The notes: generated from the sequence alone by a model not told the origin. A stretch of 64,000 bases of DNA from Streptomyces durocortorensis (GCF_031760065.1 NZ_CP134500.1:4712001-4776000); one strand, 5' to 3'; shown: positions 15,420-24,972, counted from the first letter of the stretch. Numbers and translations: made by a program.

Positions 15420-17887
15420 CGCTTCGGTGGCCCCGGAGGCGACGCGGTACGGCCGATGGCACTGGCGTACCCGGCGGTGAGGAGCACTTCCTGTCCGCCG
15501 CTTCGGTGCGCGTGCGGGCCGGTGACGGCGGGGTCGGCGCGGGGCGCGACGTCAGCAACAACGCGTTCGGCCCGGGCAGCCAGGTCTTCGACCAGCGGCA
15601 GTACCACCTGCACCCGTCCGGCGAGAGCCCGCCGGTGCGGTGGCCGTTGCGGATCGGCCGCATTCCCGCACTGGCCTCCGCGTTCCAGCCACGGGCCGCG
15701 CTGCGGGAGCGGATCGACGCCACGGTCTCCTCCGAGTCCGCGGCGGCCCTGGTGCTGTCCGGCGGCGGTGGTGTGGGCAAGTCCCAACTCGCCGCCTTCT
15801 ACGCGGCTGAGGCCGTGCGCGGGGGTACGGACCTGGTGCTGTGGGCCCCGGCGAGCGACGTGCACCAGGTCATCGCCGCGTACGCCCACGCCGCCGCCCT
15901 CGTCGGCGCGCCGGGCCTGCGGGGCGTCCGCCCGGAGGAGGACGCGGAAGCGTTCCTCTCCTGGCTGGTGACGACCTCCCGCACCTGGTTCATCGTCCTC
16001 GACGACGTCACCGACCCGGCGGGCATGGAGGAGTGGTGGCCCGAGAGCCGGGCCGGCGGCGTCGGGCGGCCCCTGGCCACCACCCGGCTGAACGACGCCC
16101 GTCTCACCGGCGCCGGGCGGAGGCGGGTCGACGTCGACGTCTACACCCGGGAGGAGGCGCGCGACTATCTGAGCGGCCGCCTGCACGGCGACGGCTGCGA
16201 CCACCTCCTGGACGAGGCTGCCGACGGCCTGGCCCAGGAGCTGGGCTGCCTCCCGCTGGCCCTCGGCCATGCCGCCGCGTACCTGATCAACCAGGGCACA
16301 CCCTGCGCGGTCTACCTGGACCGCTTCCGGGACAGCGGCCGACGGCTCGACCAGCTCCTGCCGCCGGAGGGCGACACCGAGGGGTACGGCCGCAGGGTGG
16401 CCACGGGCCTGCTGCTCTCCCTCGACGCCGCACAGTGCTCGGAGCCCCAGGGCCTGGCTGAGCCCGCCCTCGCCCTCGTCGCTCTTCTCGATCCGGCGGG
16501 CCACCCGCACGCACTGTGGGACACCGAGGCGGTGCTCTCGTATCTGACTCACTTCAGAGAAGGCGCGTACGTGAAGAGGCGGTGGTGGCGGCGGGCGACC
16601 CCTCCGGTGCCGGTCACGGCCGAGGAGGCGCACGCTGTCCTGCGGACCCTGCACCGGTACGGGCTCATCACCAGCGACCCCCGCGACGAACTGCGCGCGG
16701 TGCGCTGCCATGCGCTCACCGGGCGTGCTGTCCGTGAGACGGTGGTCGAGGAGTACGGCATCTCGGTGAGCATCTCGGCGGCCCGGGGGCTTCTCGCCGC
16801 CTGGCCCGACTCCGACGACGTGTCTCCGGATCTCGGAGTGGTCCTACGCGCCAATACTGGGGCTCTGGCCCGGCACGCGGGTGCTGACCTGTGGCATCCG
16901 CTCAGCCTCCCCGTCCTCAATCGGGCCGGGCGAAGCCTCGCGGGCTACCACCATGCGACGGAATCGATCGCCTACAACGAGTGGCTGATCGAGCAGAACG
17001 AACGCCATCTCGACGCGAACCACGACAGTACCCGGTTGGCCCGCGACCGTCTTGCTTTCTCCTACCGGGAGATGAGCCGTCATCAGGACGCGATTCCGCT
17101 CATGGAGCGCAATCTTTCCTACGCTGAGCGCGAGCTGGGGTGGCGCCATCCCGAGACTCTCGCGGCAGCGGGCTTTCTGGCCTTCTCTTACCGCATGAGC
17201 AGGCTGCACGAGGAAGCCGATCCGCTGGAGGAGCGGGTTCTTGCTGGGATCGAGGGCCTGAGCGGAACGTCGCACCCCAGTATCCGTCTGGCTCGTGTTG
17301 TGATGGCCAACTGCCTTAATCTCGCCGGCCGTCCGGAGGAGAGCGTCGCCATGGGGGAAGAGCTGCTGGCGGAATCTGAGCGGACCTTGGGCGAGGACGA
17401 CAGCGAAACCGTTCTGATGAGGGCGATACTCGCCCGCTACTACGGCAGCGCCGAACGCCCAGACGACGCCGTCGCCATGCAGCAGCAGGTCGTCGCGTTC
17501 CACCAACGGACCGACGGCCCAGAACACCCCGCCTCTGTGAAGGCGGTGGCACGGTTGGCCTACTGGTACATGAGAGCGGGGCGCACGGATGAAGCCCTGT
17601 CCCTTCAGGAGGAGATTCTCGCTAGCCGGGGAGTCACCTTCGGCCCGGAACATCCCTTCACCTTGGAAGCCCGCTTCGCCTACGCCCAATCCCTGGGGCA
17701 GTTGGGCCGGATGGGCGATGCGGCCGCCTTGTTGGCGGACGTCCTCGCTGTACAGGAACGCGTACTGGGCCCCGAGCATTTGCAGACCATGAACACCCGC
17801 CTCGTGGCCCATGACTTCCGGCTGAAGGCAGCCGACGCCCTCGGCCAGGACCTCACCAACGAGCTCACGACACCCCCGGACGACTGA
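15416..17887 (+). CDS. NLR-like STAND ATPase: signalling motif, NB-ARC, TPR repeats
   Basis: An 823-residue protein. The N-terminus (about 31-59) carries a DGGVGAGRDVSNNAFG motif matching the preceding membrane protein. The NB-ARC ATPase follows with Walker A GGGGVGKS at about 117-124, Walker B TWFIVLDDVTD at about 189, a sensor-like TTR (LATTRLND) and the GCLPLALGHAAAYL motif at about 276. A winged-helix-like region is followed from about 515 by tetratricopeptide repeats with recurring GxxHPxTL phrases (LGWRHPETL, FGPEHPFTL, LGPEHLQTM), a kinesin-light-chain-type array. Such STAND proteins oligomerise after ligand sensing by the repeats. The GTG start overlaps the previous stop by 4 bases. 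An immune or programmed-death role is inferred; the trigger is unknown. Confidence 0.82.
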   Translation: MTLRWPRRRRGTADGTGVPGGEEHFLSAASVRVRAGDGGVGAGRDVSNNAFGPGSQVFDQRQYHLHPSGESPPVRWPLRIGRIPALASAFQPRAALRERIDATVSSESAAALVLSGGGGVGKSQLAAFYAAEAVRGGTDLVLWAPASDVHQVIAAYAHAAALVGAPGLRGVRPEEDAEAFLSWLVTTSRTWFIVLDDVTDPAGMEEWWPESRAGGVGRPLATTRLNDARLTGAGRRRVDVDVYTREEARDYLSGRLHGDGCDHLLDEAADGLAQELGCLPLALGHAAAYLINQGTPCAVYLDRFRDSGRRLDQLLPPEGDTEGYGRRVATGLLLSLDAAQCSEPQGLAEPALALVALLDPAGHPHALWDTEAVLSYLTHFREGAYVKRRWWRRATPPVPVTAEEAHAVLRTLHRYGLITSDPRDELRAVRCHALTGRAVRETVVEEYGISVSISAARGLLAAWPDSDDVSPDLGVVLRANTGALARHAGADLWHPLSLPVLNRAGRSLAGYHHATESIAYNEWLIEQNERHLDANHDSTRLARDRLAFSYREMSRHQDAIPLMERNLSYAERELGWRHPETLAAAGFLAFSYRMSRLHEEADPLEERVLAGIEGLSGTSHPSIRLARVVMANCLNLAGRPEESVAMGEELLAESERTLGEDDSETVLMRAILARYYGSAERPDDAVAMQQQVVAFHQRTDGPEHPASVKAVARLAYWYMRAGRTDEALSLQEEILASRGVTFGPEHPFTLEARFAYAQSLGQLGRMGDAAALLADVLAVQERVLGPEHLQTMNTRLVAHDFRLKAADALGQDLTNELTTPPDD

Positions 17888-17894
17888 GCGGCAG

Positions 17895-18509
17895 CTACTT
17901 CAGCCCCCGCAGCGTCAGCCGCAGCAGCCGGTCCGCCAGCTCCGGATCGTCCGGCGACTCCTCCGCCGCCAGCGCGATCGCGTTCGTCAGCTGGAGCAGG
18001 TCGTCGATGGAGACGTCCGCCCGTACGGACCCGCTCTCCTGGGCCCGGCTCAGCAGCCCCGCGCCCGCCTCCCGGAGCGGCAGATGGCACTGGACGAGGG
18101 CCGAGGTCCCGTCGCGGGACGCGGACATCAGGGCGTGTGCCAGGCCGCGGTACTCACCCGCATGAGTGACGATCGCGCCCAGCCACTCCACCAGCGCCCG
18201 GCACGGTGCCTCCGCCGCCGCCAGCTCCCGGGAGCGGTCAAGGAGGGAGCGGAGAGCGTCCTGGAAGACCGCGTTCATCAGGGCGTCCCGGTTGGGGAAG
18301 TGCCGGTAGAGGGTGCCGATGCCGACGCCCGCGCGCCGGGCGATGTCCTCCAGCGAGGCATCGGTGCCGTGCTCGGCGAAGGACCTGCGGGCCTCGCCCA
18401 CCAGCCGGTCGTGGTTGCGCCGTGCGTCCGCGCGCATCGGCCGGACGGGCGGCCGGTCCGTGCTCGTGTCCGCAGCCGTGTGCCTGTCCGTCGGGATCGC
18501 CCCTGCCAT
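17895..18509 (-). CDS. TetR-family transcriptional regulator
   Basis: A 204-residue regulator. A disordered 25-residue N-terminal leader precedes the helix-turn-helix ARRSFAEHGTDASLEDIARRAGVGIGTLYRHFPNRDALM at about 40-78, the TetR signature. The C-terminal ligand domain contains CRALVEWLGAIVTHAGEYRGLAHAL. Starts at ATG 18509 or at the internal ATG before RADARR are both possible. Its 3' end faces the NLR gene only 7 bases away. It lies downstream of accA2 on the same strand but behind a strong hairpin, so it is probably transcribed alone. Ligand and targets are unknown. Confidence 0.88.
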   Translation of the reverse strand: MAGAIPTDRHTAADTSTDRPPVRPMRADARRNHDRLVGEARRSFAEHGTDASLEDIARRAGVGIGTLYRHFPNRDALMNAVFQDALRSLLDRSRELAAAEAPCRALVEWLGAIVTHAGEYRGLAHALMSASRDGTSALVQCHLPLREAGAGLLSRAQESGSVRADVSIDDLLQLTNAIALAAEESPDDPELADRLLRLTLRGLK

Positions 18510-18577
18510 GGCTTCCTGCCCCTCCCTCGGTCCTGGTCCTCGGCCCCTCGTCGGTTCCAGGATGCCACTGACGGCGA

Positions 18578-18615
18578 GGGGCCCGGTCCGCGTCCTACGA
18601 CGCGGACCGGGCCCC
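18578..18615 (-). terminator. Hairpin terminator after accA2
   Basis: A 17-bp perfect stem (18578-18594 with 18599-18615; arm GGGGCCCGGTCCGCGTC) and a 4-base loop, just downstream of accA2 in its reading direction and upstream of the tetR-type gene. Confidence 0.85.
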
Positions 18616-18634
18616 AGGCCGGTGCACTGTGCGG

Positions 18635-20389
18635 TCAGTCCTTGATCTCGCAGATGAGGGCGCCGGAGGAGACGGAGGCGCCGACTTCGGCGGTGAGGCC
18701 CTTGACCGTGCCGGAGCGGTGCGCGTTGAGCGGCTGCTCCATCTTCATGGCCTCCAGGACGACGACGAGGTCGCCCTCCTTGACCTCCTGGCCCTCCTCG
18801 ACCGCGATCTTCACGATCGTGCCCTGCATGGGCGAGGCGAGGCTGTCGCCCGAGGCGGCGGAACCGGCCTTCTTCGCCGCGCGGCGCTTCGGCTTGGCTC
18901 CGGCCGCGAGGCCCGTACGGGCCAGGCTCATGCCCAGCGAGGACGGCAGCGAGACCTCCAGGCGCTTGCCGCCGACCTCGACGACGACGGTCTCCCGCCC
19001 GGCCTCGTCCTCCGCGTCCGCCTCGGCGGGCGCGGCGAAGGGCTTGATGTCGTTGACGAACTCGGTCTCGATCCACCGGGTGTGCACGGTGAACGGGTCC
19101 GCGGTGAAGGCGGGGTCGGCGACGACGGCCCGGTGGAACGGGATCGCCGTGGCCATGCCCTCGACCTGGAACTCCGCGAGCGCGCGGGCGGCACGCTGGA
19201 GGGCCTGCTCGCGGGTCGCGCCGGTCACGATGAGCTTGGCGAGGAGGGAGTCCCACGCCGGGCCGATGACCGAGCCGGACTCGACGCCCGCGTCCAGGCG
19301 GACACCGGGGCCGGTCGGCGGGGCGAACGTGGTGACGGTGCCGGGGGCGGGCAGGAAGCCGCGGCCCGGGTCCTCGCCGTTGATCCGGAACTCGAAGGAG
19401 TGACCGCGCACCGCCGGGTCGCCGTACCCCAGTTCCTCGCCGTCCGCGATGCGGAACATCTCGCGTACGAGGTCGATGCCGGTGACCTCTTCGGTGACCG
19501 GGTGCTCGACCTGGAGGCGGGTGTTGACCTCCAGGAACGAGATCGTGCCGTCCAGGCCGACCAGGAACTCGACCGTGCCCGCGCCGACGTAGCCGGCTTC
19601 CTTCAGGATCGCCTTGGAGGCCGCGTACAGCTCCTCGTTCTGCGCCTGCGACAGGAAGGGGGCCGGGGCCTCCTCGACGAGCTTCTGGTGGCGGCGCTGG
19701 AGCGAGCAGTCCCGGGTGGAGACGACGACCACGTTGCCGTGGGAGTCGGCCAGGCACTGGGTCTCCACGTGGCGCGGCTTGTCGAGGTAGCGCTCGACGA
19801 AACACTCGCCCCGGCCGAACGCGGCGACCGCCTCGCGGACCGCGGAGTCGTACAGCTCCGGGATCTCCTCCAGGGTGCGGGCCACCTTCAGACCGCGGCC
19901 GCCACCGCCGAAGGCCGCCTTGATCGCGATCGGCAGCCCGTGCTGCTCGGCGAACGCGACGACCTCCCCGGAGCCGGAGACCGGGTCCGGGGTGCCCGCG
20001 ACGAGCGGGGCGCCCGCGCGCTGGGCGATGTGCCGGGCCGCGACCTTGTCGCCGAGATCGCGGATGGCCTGCGGCGGCGGGCCGATCCAGGTGAGCCCGG
20101 CGTCCAGGACGGCCTGGGCGAACTCCGCGTTCTCCGACAGGAATCCGTAACCCGGGTGGATCGCGTCCGCCCCCGAGTCGGCGGCGGCCTGGAGCACCTT
20201 GGCCATGTCCAGATAGCTGGCGGCCGGGGTGTCACCGCCCAGGGCGAACGCCTCGTCAGCGGCCCGGACATGCAGCGCGTCCCGGTCCGGCTCGGCGTAG
20301 ACCGCGACACTCGCGATCCCCGCGTCCCGGCACGCCCGAGCAACGCGGACAGCGATTTCGCCACGGTTGGCGATGAGCACCTTGCGCAC
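18635..20389 (-). CDS. accA2: Acyl-CoA carboxylase alpha subunit (biotin carboxylase plus biotin carrier)
   Basis: A 584-residue biotinylated alpha subunit. The biotin carboxylase part starts [19 protein letters not shown] and contains [14 protein letters not shown], the Gly-rich ATP lid ([12 protein letters not shown]), the [17 protein letters not shown] segment and [15 protein letters not shown]. The biotin carrier domain at the C-terminus has the biotin-lysine motif EAMKMEQP at about 550. It carboxylates biotin for acetyl-/propionyl-CoA carboxylase, supplying malonyl- and methylmalonyl-CoA for lipids and polyketides. It starts at GTG 20389. With pccE and pccB close by, this matches the Streptomyces acyl-CoA carboxylase locus, where AccA2 pairs with PccB. 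Confidence 0.93.
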   Translation of the reverse strand: MRKVLIANRGEIAVRVARACRDAGIASVAVYAEPDRDALHVRAADEAFALGGDTPAASYLDMAKVLQAAADSGADAIHPGYGFLSENAEFAQAVLDAGLTWIGPPPQAIRDLGDKVAARHIAQRAGAPLVAGTPDPVSGSGEVVAFAEQHGLPIAIKAAFGGGGRGLKVARTLEEIPELYDSAVREAVAAFGRGECFVERYLDKPRHVETQCLADSHGNVVVVSTRDCSLQRRHQKLVEEAPAPFLSQAQNEELYAASKAILKEAGYVGAGTVEFLVGLDGTISFLEVNTRLQVEHPVTEEVTGIDLVREMFRIADGEELGYGDPAVRGHSFEFRINGEDPGRGFLPAPGTVTTFAPPTGPGVRLDAGVESGSVIGPAWDSLLAKLIVTGATREQALQRAARALAEFQVEGMATAIPFHRAVVADPAFTADPFTVHTRWIETEFVNDIKPFAAPAEADAEDEAGRETVVVEVGGKRLEVSLPSSLGMSLARTGLAAGAKPKRRAAKKAGSAASGDSLASPMQGTIVKIAVEEGQEVKEGDLVVVLEAMKMEQPLNAHRSGTVKGLTAEVGASVSSGALICEIKD

Positions 20390-20418
20390 GATGACTCCCT
20401 CCTCGAAACAAGCTGAGT

Positions 20419-20655
20419 TTAGGGACTACCGACACGGCCGTACGACCCGTCCCCAATGGTGAGCTTGCCCACACGGAGTGTGATCCGAGGCTTGCCCCAG
20501 TAGTGAAATCCCTTGTGGCACCACGGTACGCCGGGATCCTCAACGGCACAGTAACCATCCGGTGTGGTGCAGGTCTCTGTCCTGAAGGTCAACGCCTCAC
20601 GGCGTTTCTTTGTGGACTCCCTACGAACGCCCGGTGGATTCTTTGCGCGGCGCAC
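20419..20655 (-). CDS. Possible small cysteine-containing protein, uncertain
   Basis: The 350-base gap between accA2 and the next gene has lower GC and unusual codons (AGG, ACA, GGA, CCT). A minus-strand frame from GTG 20655 gives 78 residues with the segment [21 protein letters not shown] followed by [16 protein letters not shown]. The Cys/His/Trp spacing looks like a protein and not random high-GC translation. No ribosome-binding site is evident, the start is a guess, and the frame stays open far upstream as an antisense of other genes. It could be a remnant of a transferred small gene. I do not recognise the family. Confidence 0.3.
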   Translation of the reverse strand: MRRAKNPPGVRRESTKKRREALTFRTETCTTPDGYCAVEDPGVPWCHKGFHYWGKPRITLRVGKLTIGDGSYGRVGSP

Positions 20656-20742
20656 GGGGACGTCCGATCCCTTGTCCGAAGGGATACCGGTGAGTAGGGT
20701 CCGCGCTACGCACGTACCAGAGGTAACAGGGGTGGGACGCTG

Positions 20743-21180
20743 ATGCGCAGGCCGGTCGCGATCGTGACGGCGCTCGTGCTGTTCGGGGAGGCGGTGGGCA
20801 TCGTGCTCATCAACGCCGTCCTGGCCACGGTCACCGAGAACCAGAACATGTCGCTCGCCGGCATGGACCCCAAGGTCATGTCCGCCGGGACCTGGGTGAT
20901 GGGCGGGGTCTGCGGGCTGCTGCTCGTCCTGTGCGGGCTGGTCGCCCTGCTGGCCGGGGTCCGTGACCGGTCGCCGGGGCGCGCCGGGCGGATCGCCCTG
21001 ATCGGCTGCGCGGTCGTGCACGGGGTCCTCGGCGCGGTCACCGTCGGCCTGGTGGGCTGGGGCGCCTTCGCGTTCATGATGGCCGTGCTGGCCCTGCTGG
21101 TGCTCACCCTGCTGTCGTACGGGCCCGAGCCCGGCGCCGAGGAGCCCGTGAGCGACACAGCGGCCCCGGCGGCCGCCTGA
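20743..21180 (+). CDS. Four-helix integral membrane protein
   Basis: A 145-residue protein with four predicted transmembrane helices at about 5-27, 46-68, 82-100 and 103-124, starting MRRPVAIVTALVLFGEAVGIV after GGTGGGA. The C-terminal 20 residues are acidic and Ala/Pro-rich. No catalytic motif is visible. A protein of this size sits between accA2 and maf in several Streptomyces genomes as far as I recall; it has no known function. It is convergent with maf. Confidence 0.75.
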   Translation: MRRPVAIVTALVLFGEAVGIVLINAVLATVTENQNMSLAGMDPKVMSAGTWVMGGVCGLLLVLCGLVALLAGVRDRSPGRAGRIALIGCAVVHGVLGAVTVGLVGWGAFAFMMAVLALLVLTLLSYGPEPGAEEPVSDTAAPAAA

Positions 21181-21203
21181 GCGGCAGCGGGGCCACGGTC
21201 GCC

Positions 21204-21821
21204 TCAGGCCCACAAATCCGTTACGGAGAGGTCCAGTTCGCCGAGCAGGCGGCGCAGCAGCGGCAGCGACAGGCCGATCACGTTGCCGTGGTCGCCCTCG
21301 ATGGAGTCGATGAACGGCGCCGAGCGGCCGTCCAGGGTGAACGCCCCCGCCACGTGCAGCGGTTCGCCCGAGGCGACGTACGCGGCGACCTCGTCGTCGC
21401 TCGGCTCGCCGAACCGTACGACGGTGGACGCGGTCGCCGACGCCGTGCGGCCGGCGGCGGTGTCGATCACGCTGTGCCCGGTCCGCAGGATGCCGGACCG
21501 GCCGCGCATGGACTTCCATCGGGCGGTGGCCTCCTCGGCGTCGGCGGGCTTGCCCAGCGCCTCGCCGTCCAGCTCCAGCACCGAGTCGCAGCCGATGACC
21601 AGCGCGCCCGCCGCCTCGGGACGCTCCGCGACCACCGCCGCCTTCGCCCGCGCCAGGACGAGAGCCAGCTCACCGGGGGTCGGCGCGCTCAGCGCGTCCT
21701 CGTCCACCCCGCTGACGATCACCTCGGGGGCGAAACCGGCCTGGCGCAGCAGACCGAGGCGGGCGGGGGAGGCGGAGGCGAGCACGAGACGGCGCTGGGG
21801 CTGATCAGTCATACGGGCCAT
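21204..21821 (-). CDS. maf: Maf-family nucleotide pyrophosphatase
   Basis: A 205-residue Maf protein (or 202 from the second ATG at 21812, MTDQPQRR). The N-terminal [18 protein letters not shown] is the Maf signature (normally LASxSPRR), followed by DEDALSA, the catalytic Asp region [18 protein letters not shown], the [11 protein letters not shown] motif and a C-terminal [16 protein letters not shown]. Maf proteins hydrolyse modified or canonical NTPs to NMPs, acting in housecleaning and in septum control in some bacteria. It is expressed leftward-convergent with the membrane protein at 20743. Confidence 0.9.
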   Translation of the reverse strand: MARMTDQPQRRLVLASASPARLGLLRQAGFAPEVIVSGVDEDALSAPTPGELALVLARAKAAVVAERPEAAGALVIGCDSVLELDGEALGKPADAEEATARWKSMRGRSGILRTGHSVIDTAAGRTASATASTVVRFGEPSDDEVAAYVASGEPLHVAGAFTLDGRSAPFIDSIEGDHGNVIGLSLPLLRRLLGELDLSVTDLWA

Positions 21822-21866
21822 CGTAGAAGGGCCCGGAGATCCGGAGGTCCGGAGATCCGGCAGCCG

Positions 21867-21995
21867 TCAGTGGATGCCGAGCACGAACATCGCCACCAGC
21901 ATCGCCAGCGCCAGCAGAACGCCCGCTCTGCGCATCATGGCCTGGACGTCGCGCAGTTCCTTCGGCGGCTTGTTCTCGGGGTCGGACCACAGCAT
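21867..21995 (-). CDS. Conserved 42-residue membrane microprotein
   Basis: A short gene with a single ATG at 21995 encoding 42 residues. A charged N-terminus (MLWSDPENKPPKELRDVQAM) is followed by one transmembrane helix, RAGVLLALAMLVAMFVLGIH. Codon third positions are strongly G/C, as in real genes of this genome. I recall near-identical small proteins next to maf and pccE in other Streptomyces. The function is unknown; a single-pass, N-in topology is suggested by the charge distribution. It is probably cotranscribed with maf. Confidence 0.7.
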   Translation of the reverse strand: MLWSDPENKPPKELRDVQAMMRRAGVLLALAMLVAMFVLGIH

Positions 21996-22081
21996 GGTTC
22001 CGATCCTGCTGCGCAGCCCGCCGCGGCGCCTGAGTACCCGTACTCAAGCCGCCCCCGGTGGCGGGGGCGGCTCCTGACGGC

Positions 22082-22288
22082 TCAGGCCGGCCAGTACGTC
22101 CGCGCCCAGGCCCGCGGGCCCGGCTGCGGGCGGCCGGTACGCGCGATGCGCCCCGGGTCGGACCACTGTTCGGGCGGCAGCGGCGCGCCGGACGACACGG
22201 CGGACGCCGCCGCGGCGCGCGCCCGGACCACCGCCAGTGCGGCGGCCAGCTCCTCCGGGGTGGGGTTGCCCCGTACGACCTTGATCAT
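22082..22288 (-). CDS. pccE: Acyl-CoA carboxylase epsilon subunit
   Basis: A 68-residue protein starting MIKVVRGNPTPEELAAALAV, the signature of the small epsilon subunits of actinobacterial acyl-CoA carboxylases, with the usual C-terminal WSDPGR and the aromatic RAWARTYWPA tail. It binds the beta-subunit hexamer and raises activity of the AccA-PccB complex. It starts 38 bases after the pccB stop on the same strand, preceded by AGAGAGG. It is the third subunit of the complex encoded by accA2 and pccB. Confidence 0.9.
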   Translation of the reverse strand: MIKVVRGNPTPEELAAALAVVRARAAAASAVSSGAPLPPEQWSDPGRIARTGRPQPGPRAWARTYWPA

Positions 22289-22326
22289 GGGCAGACCTCT
22301 CTGTGAAAGGGCGAGCGGGCGAGCGG

Positions 22327-23907
22327 CTAGAGCGGGATGTTGCCGTGCTTCTTCGGAGGCAGGGATTCCCGCTTCGTCCGCAGCTGACGCAGCCCCTTGA
22401 CGATGTGCGCCCGGGTGTCGGACGGCATGATCACCGCGTCGACGTACCCGCGCTCGGCCGCCACGTACGGGTTGAGCAGCGTGTCCTCGTAGTCAGCCAT
22501 CAGCTCGGCCCGGGTGGCGTCCGGGTCCTCGGCGGCCGCGATGGTGCGCCGGTGCAGGATGTTCACCGCGCCCTGCGCGCCCATGACTGCGACCTGCGCG
22601 GTCGGCCAGGCGAGGTTGAGGTCGGCGCCCAGGTGCTTGGAGCCCATGACGTCGTACGCGCCGCCGAAGGCCTTGCGGGTGATGACGGTGATCAGCGGGA
22701 CCGTGGCCTCCGCGTAGGCGTAGATCAGCTTCGCGCCGCGCCGGATGATGCCGCCGTACTCCTGGTCCACGCCCGGCAGGAAGCCCGGCACGTCCACGAA
22801 GGTGATGACGGGGACGTTGAACGCGTCGCAGGTGCGGACGAAGCGGGCCGCCTTCTCGCTCGCGTTGATGTCCAGGCAGCCTGCGAACTGCATCGGCTGG
22901 TTGGCGACGATCCCCACCGGGTGGCCCTCGACCCGGCCGAAGCCGGTGACGATGTTCGGCGCGAACAGGGCCTGGGTCTCCAGGAACTCACCGTCGTCCA
23001 GCACATGCTCGATCGCCGTGTGCATGTCGTACGGCTGGTTCGCCGAGTCCGGGATGAGCGTGTCCAGCTCGCGGTCCTCGTCGGTGGTGGTGAGGTCCGC
23101 CTCCTCCGGGAACGCCGGGGCCTCGGAGAGGTTGTTCGAAGGGAGGTAGGAGAGCAGGGACTTGACGTACTCGATGGCGTCCTTCTCGTCGCCCGCCATG
23201 TGGTGCGCCACCCCGGAGGTGGTGTTGTGCGTACGGGCGCCGCCCAGCTCCTCGAAGCCGACGTCCTCGCCGGTGACCGTCTTGATGACGTCGGGTCCGG
23301 TGATGAACATGTGCGAGGTCTGGTCGACCATCACCGTGAAGTCCGTGATCGCGGGGGAGTAGACCGCACCGCCCGCGCACGGGCCGACGATCAGCGAGAT
23401 CTGCGGGATCACCCCGGAGGCGTGCACGTTGCGGCGGAAGATCTCGGCGAACAGGCCGAGCGCCACCACGCCTTCCTGGATGCGCGCGCCGCCGCCGTCG
23501 TTGATGCCGATGACCGGGCAGCCGGTCTTCAGTGCGAAGTCCATGACCTTGACGATCTTCTCGCCGTAGACCTCGCCGAGCGAGCCGCCGAAGATCGTGA
23601 AGTCCTGCGAGTACACGCAGACCGGGCGGCCGTCGACCGTGCCGTACCCGGTGACGACACCGTCGCCGTACGGGCGGTTCTTCTCGATGCCGAAGTTGGT
23701 GGAGCGGTGCCGGGCGAACTCGTCGAGCTCCACGAAGGAGCCCTCGTCCAGCAGCAGCTCGACCCTTTCACGGGCCGTCAGCTTGCCCTTGGCGTGCTGC
23801 TTCTCGACCGCGCGTGCCGACCCGGCGTGCGTCGCCTCGTCGATGCGGCGCGTCAGGTCCGCGAGCTTGCCCGCGGTGGTGTGGATGTCGGTCTGCGGCT
23901 CGGACAT
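22327..23907 (-). CDS. pccB: Acyl-CoA (propionyl-CoA) carboxylase beta subunit, carboxyltransferase
   Basis: A 526-residue carboxyltransferase. It transfers CO2 from carboxybiotin to propionyl-CoA (and other acyl-CoAs). Both crotonase-fold halves are present. The N-terminal half has [13 protein letters not shown] and [16 protein letters not shown] with the oxyanion Gly-Gly pair. The C-terminal half has [62 protein letters not shown] and ends KKHGNIPL. The start is ATG 23907 (MSEPQTDIH). The gene and pccE form one transcription unit divergent from birA, the ligase that biotinylates AccA2. Confidence 0.94.
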   Translation of the reverse strand: MSEPQTDIHTTAGKLADLTRRIDEATHAGSARAVEKQHAKGKLTARERVELLLDEGSFVELDEFARHRSTNFGIEKNRPYGDGVVTGYGTVDGRPVCVYSQDFTIFGGSLGEVYGEKIVKVMDFALKTGCPVIGINDGGGARIQEGVVALGLFAEIFRRNVHASGVIPQISLIVGPCAGGAVYSPAITDFTVMVDQTSHMFITGPDVIKTVTGEDVGFEELGGARTHNTTSGVAHHMAGDEKDAIEYVKSLLSYLPSNNLSEAPAFPEEADLTTTDEDRELDTLIPDSANQPYDMHTAIEHVLDDGEFLETQALFAPNIVTGFGRVEGHPVGIVANQPMQFAGCLDINASEKAARFVRTCDAFNVPVITFVDVPGFLPGVDQEYGGIIRRGAKLIYAYAEATVPLITVITRKAFGGAYDVMGSKHLGADLNLAWPTAQVAVMGAQGAVNILHRRTIAAAEDPDATRAELMADYEDTLLNPYVAAERGYVDAVIMPSDTRAHIVKGLRQLRTKRESLPPKKHGNIPL

Positions 23908-24063
23908 CGGGGGGCGGCTCCCTGCCTGGTCACGGGGACGGGGTCCGGCAACGGTCACGGGGGGACGGGCCGGTCGTCCGTTCGGCTCTGGCTACTGACT
24001 CGTAGCGTATCGGCGCGCCTACGGTTCGGCAGTGCGTCCTTTCCCACACCTAGGGTGGCTTGC

Positions 24064-24972
24064 ATGACACCACCGGATGCGCCACACAACCGCTGGTCGG
24101 ACCTCGACCGGCCGCCCCTGAACGTGACCGCGCTGCGCCGCGGACTGCTGCGACCGGACGCGCTGTGGCGCTCGCTGGAGGTGGTGGAGTCCACCGGGTC
24201 CACCAACACCGACCTCGCAGGGCGGGCCCGCGCGGGGGAGGCGGACGAGGGCACGGTGCTGGTCGCCGAGGAGCAGACCGCCGGGCGCGGGCGCCTTGAG
24301 CGGACCTGGACCGCCCCGCCCCGCTCCGGGCTGTTCTTCTCCGTGTACCTGGAGCCGGGCGACATCCCGGTGGAGCGGTGGGGGTGGGTGCCGCTGCTGG
24401 CCGGGGTCGCCGCCGCGACCGGGCTCGCGAAGTCCGCGGGCGTCGACATGGCGCTGAAGTGGCCCAACGACCTGCTGGTCACGATCCCCAAGGGCTCCGA
24501 CGGGCGCCGTCCGGGGGAGACCTCCCCGGGGGAGGAACGCAAGGCCGGGGGCATCCTCGGGGAGTTCGCCGGGGACGGCATCGTCGTCGGCCTGGGCATC
24601 AACGTGTCGCTGCGCGCGGACGAGCTGCCCGCCCCCACCGCCGGATCGCTGGTGCTCGCCGGAGCGGTCTCCACCGACCGGGAGACCCTGCTGCGGGCCG
24701 TCCTGCGCTCGCTGGAGCACTGGTACGGGGAGTGGAAGGCGGCCGGCGGGGACGCGGCCGCGTGCGGGCTCCAGGCCGCGTACGCCGCGGGCTGCGCGAC
24801 CCTCGACCGGACCGTACGGGCGGAGCTGCCGGGCGGGACGTCCCTGGTCGGCGAGGCCGTCGCCATCGACGGGGACGGGCGGCTGGTGCTCTCCACCGAG
24901 GACGGGCTCCGGCAGCCGGTGTCGGCGGGCGACATCGTGCATCTGCGCGGGGCGGCCGGCGGGCTGACCTGA
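24064..24972 (+). CDS. birA: Biotin--[acyl-CoA carboxylase] ligase
   Basis: A 302-residue biotin protein ligase without the N-terminal DNA-binding domain of E. coli BirA. Motifs: VVESTGSTNTDLAGRAR, the biotin/ATP loop GRGRLERTWTAP, LKWPNDLLV and GGILGEF with GLGINVS. A C-terminal SH3-like domain ends DGRLVLSTEDGLRQPVSAGDIVHLR. It attaches biotin to the AMKM lysine of the carrier domain of AccA2. A charged insert with repeated Gly-Glu-Glu (GSDGRRPGETSPGEERK) separates two core strands. Divergent from pccB with a 156-base promoter region. Start ATG 24064 after AGGGTGG. Confidence 0.93.
   Translation: MTPPDAPHNRWSDLDRPPLNVTALRRGLLRPDALWRSLEVVESTGSTNTDLAGRARAGEADEGTVLVAEEQTAGRGRLERTWTAPPRSGLFFSVYLEPGDIPVERWGWVPLLAGVAAATGLAKSAGVDMALKWPNDLLVTIPKGSDGRRPGETSPGEERKAGGILGEFAGDGIVVGLGINVSLRADELPAPTAGSLVLAGAVSTDRETLLRAVLRSLEHWYGEWKAAGGDAAACGLQAAYAAGCATLDRTVRAELPGGTSLVGEAVAIDGDGRLVLSTEDGLRQPVSAGDIVHLRGAAGGLT

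Noticed and set aside
20503..20697. Plus-strand 64-codon frame in the accA2 gap
   Set aside because: No ribosome-binding site and no recognisable segment; the opposite frame with its Cys/Trp pattern is a better candidate, though still weak.
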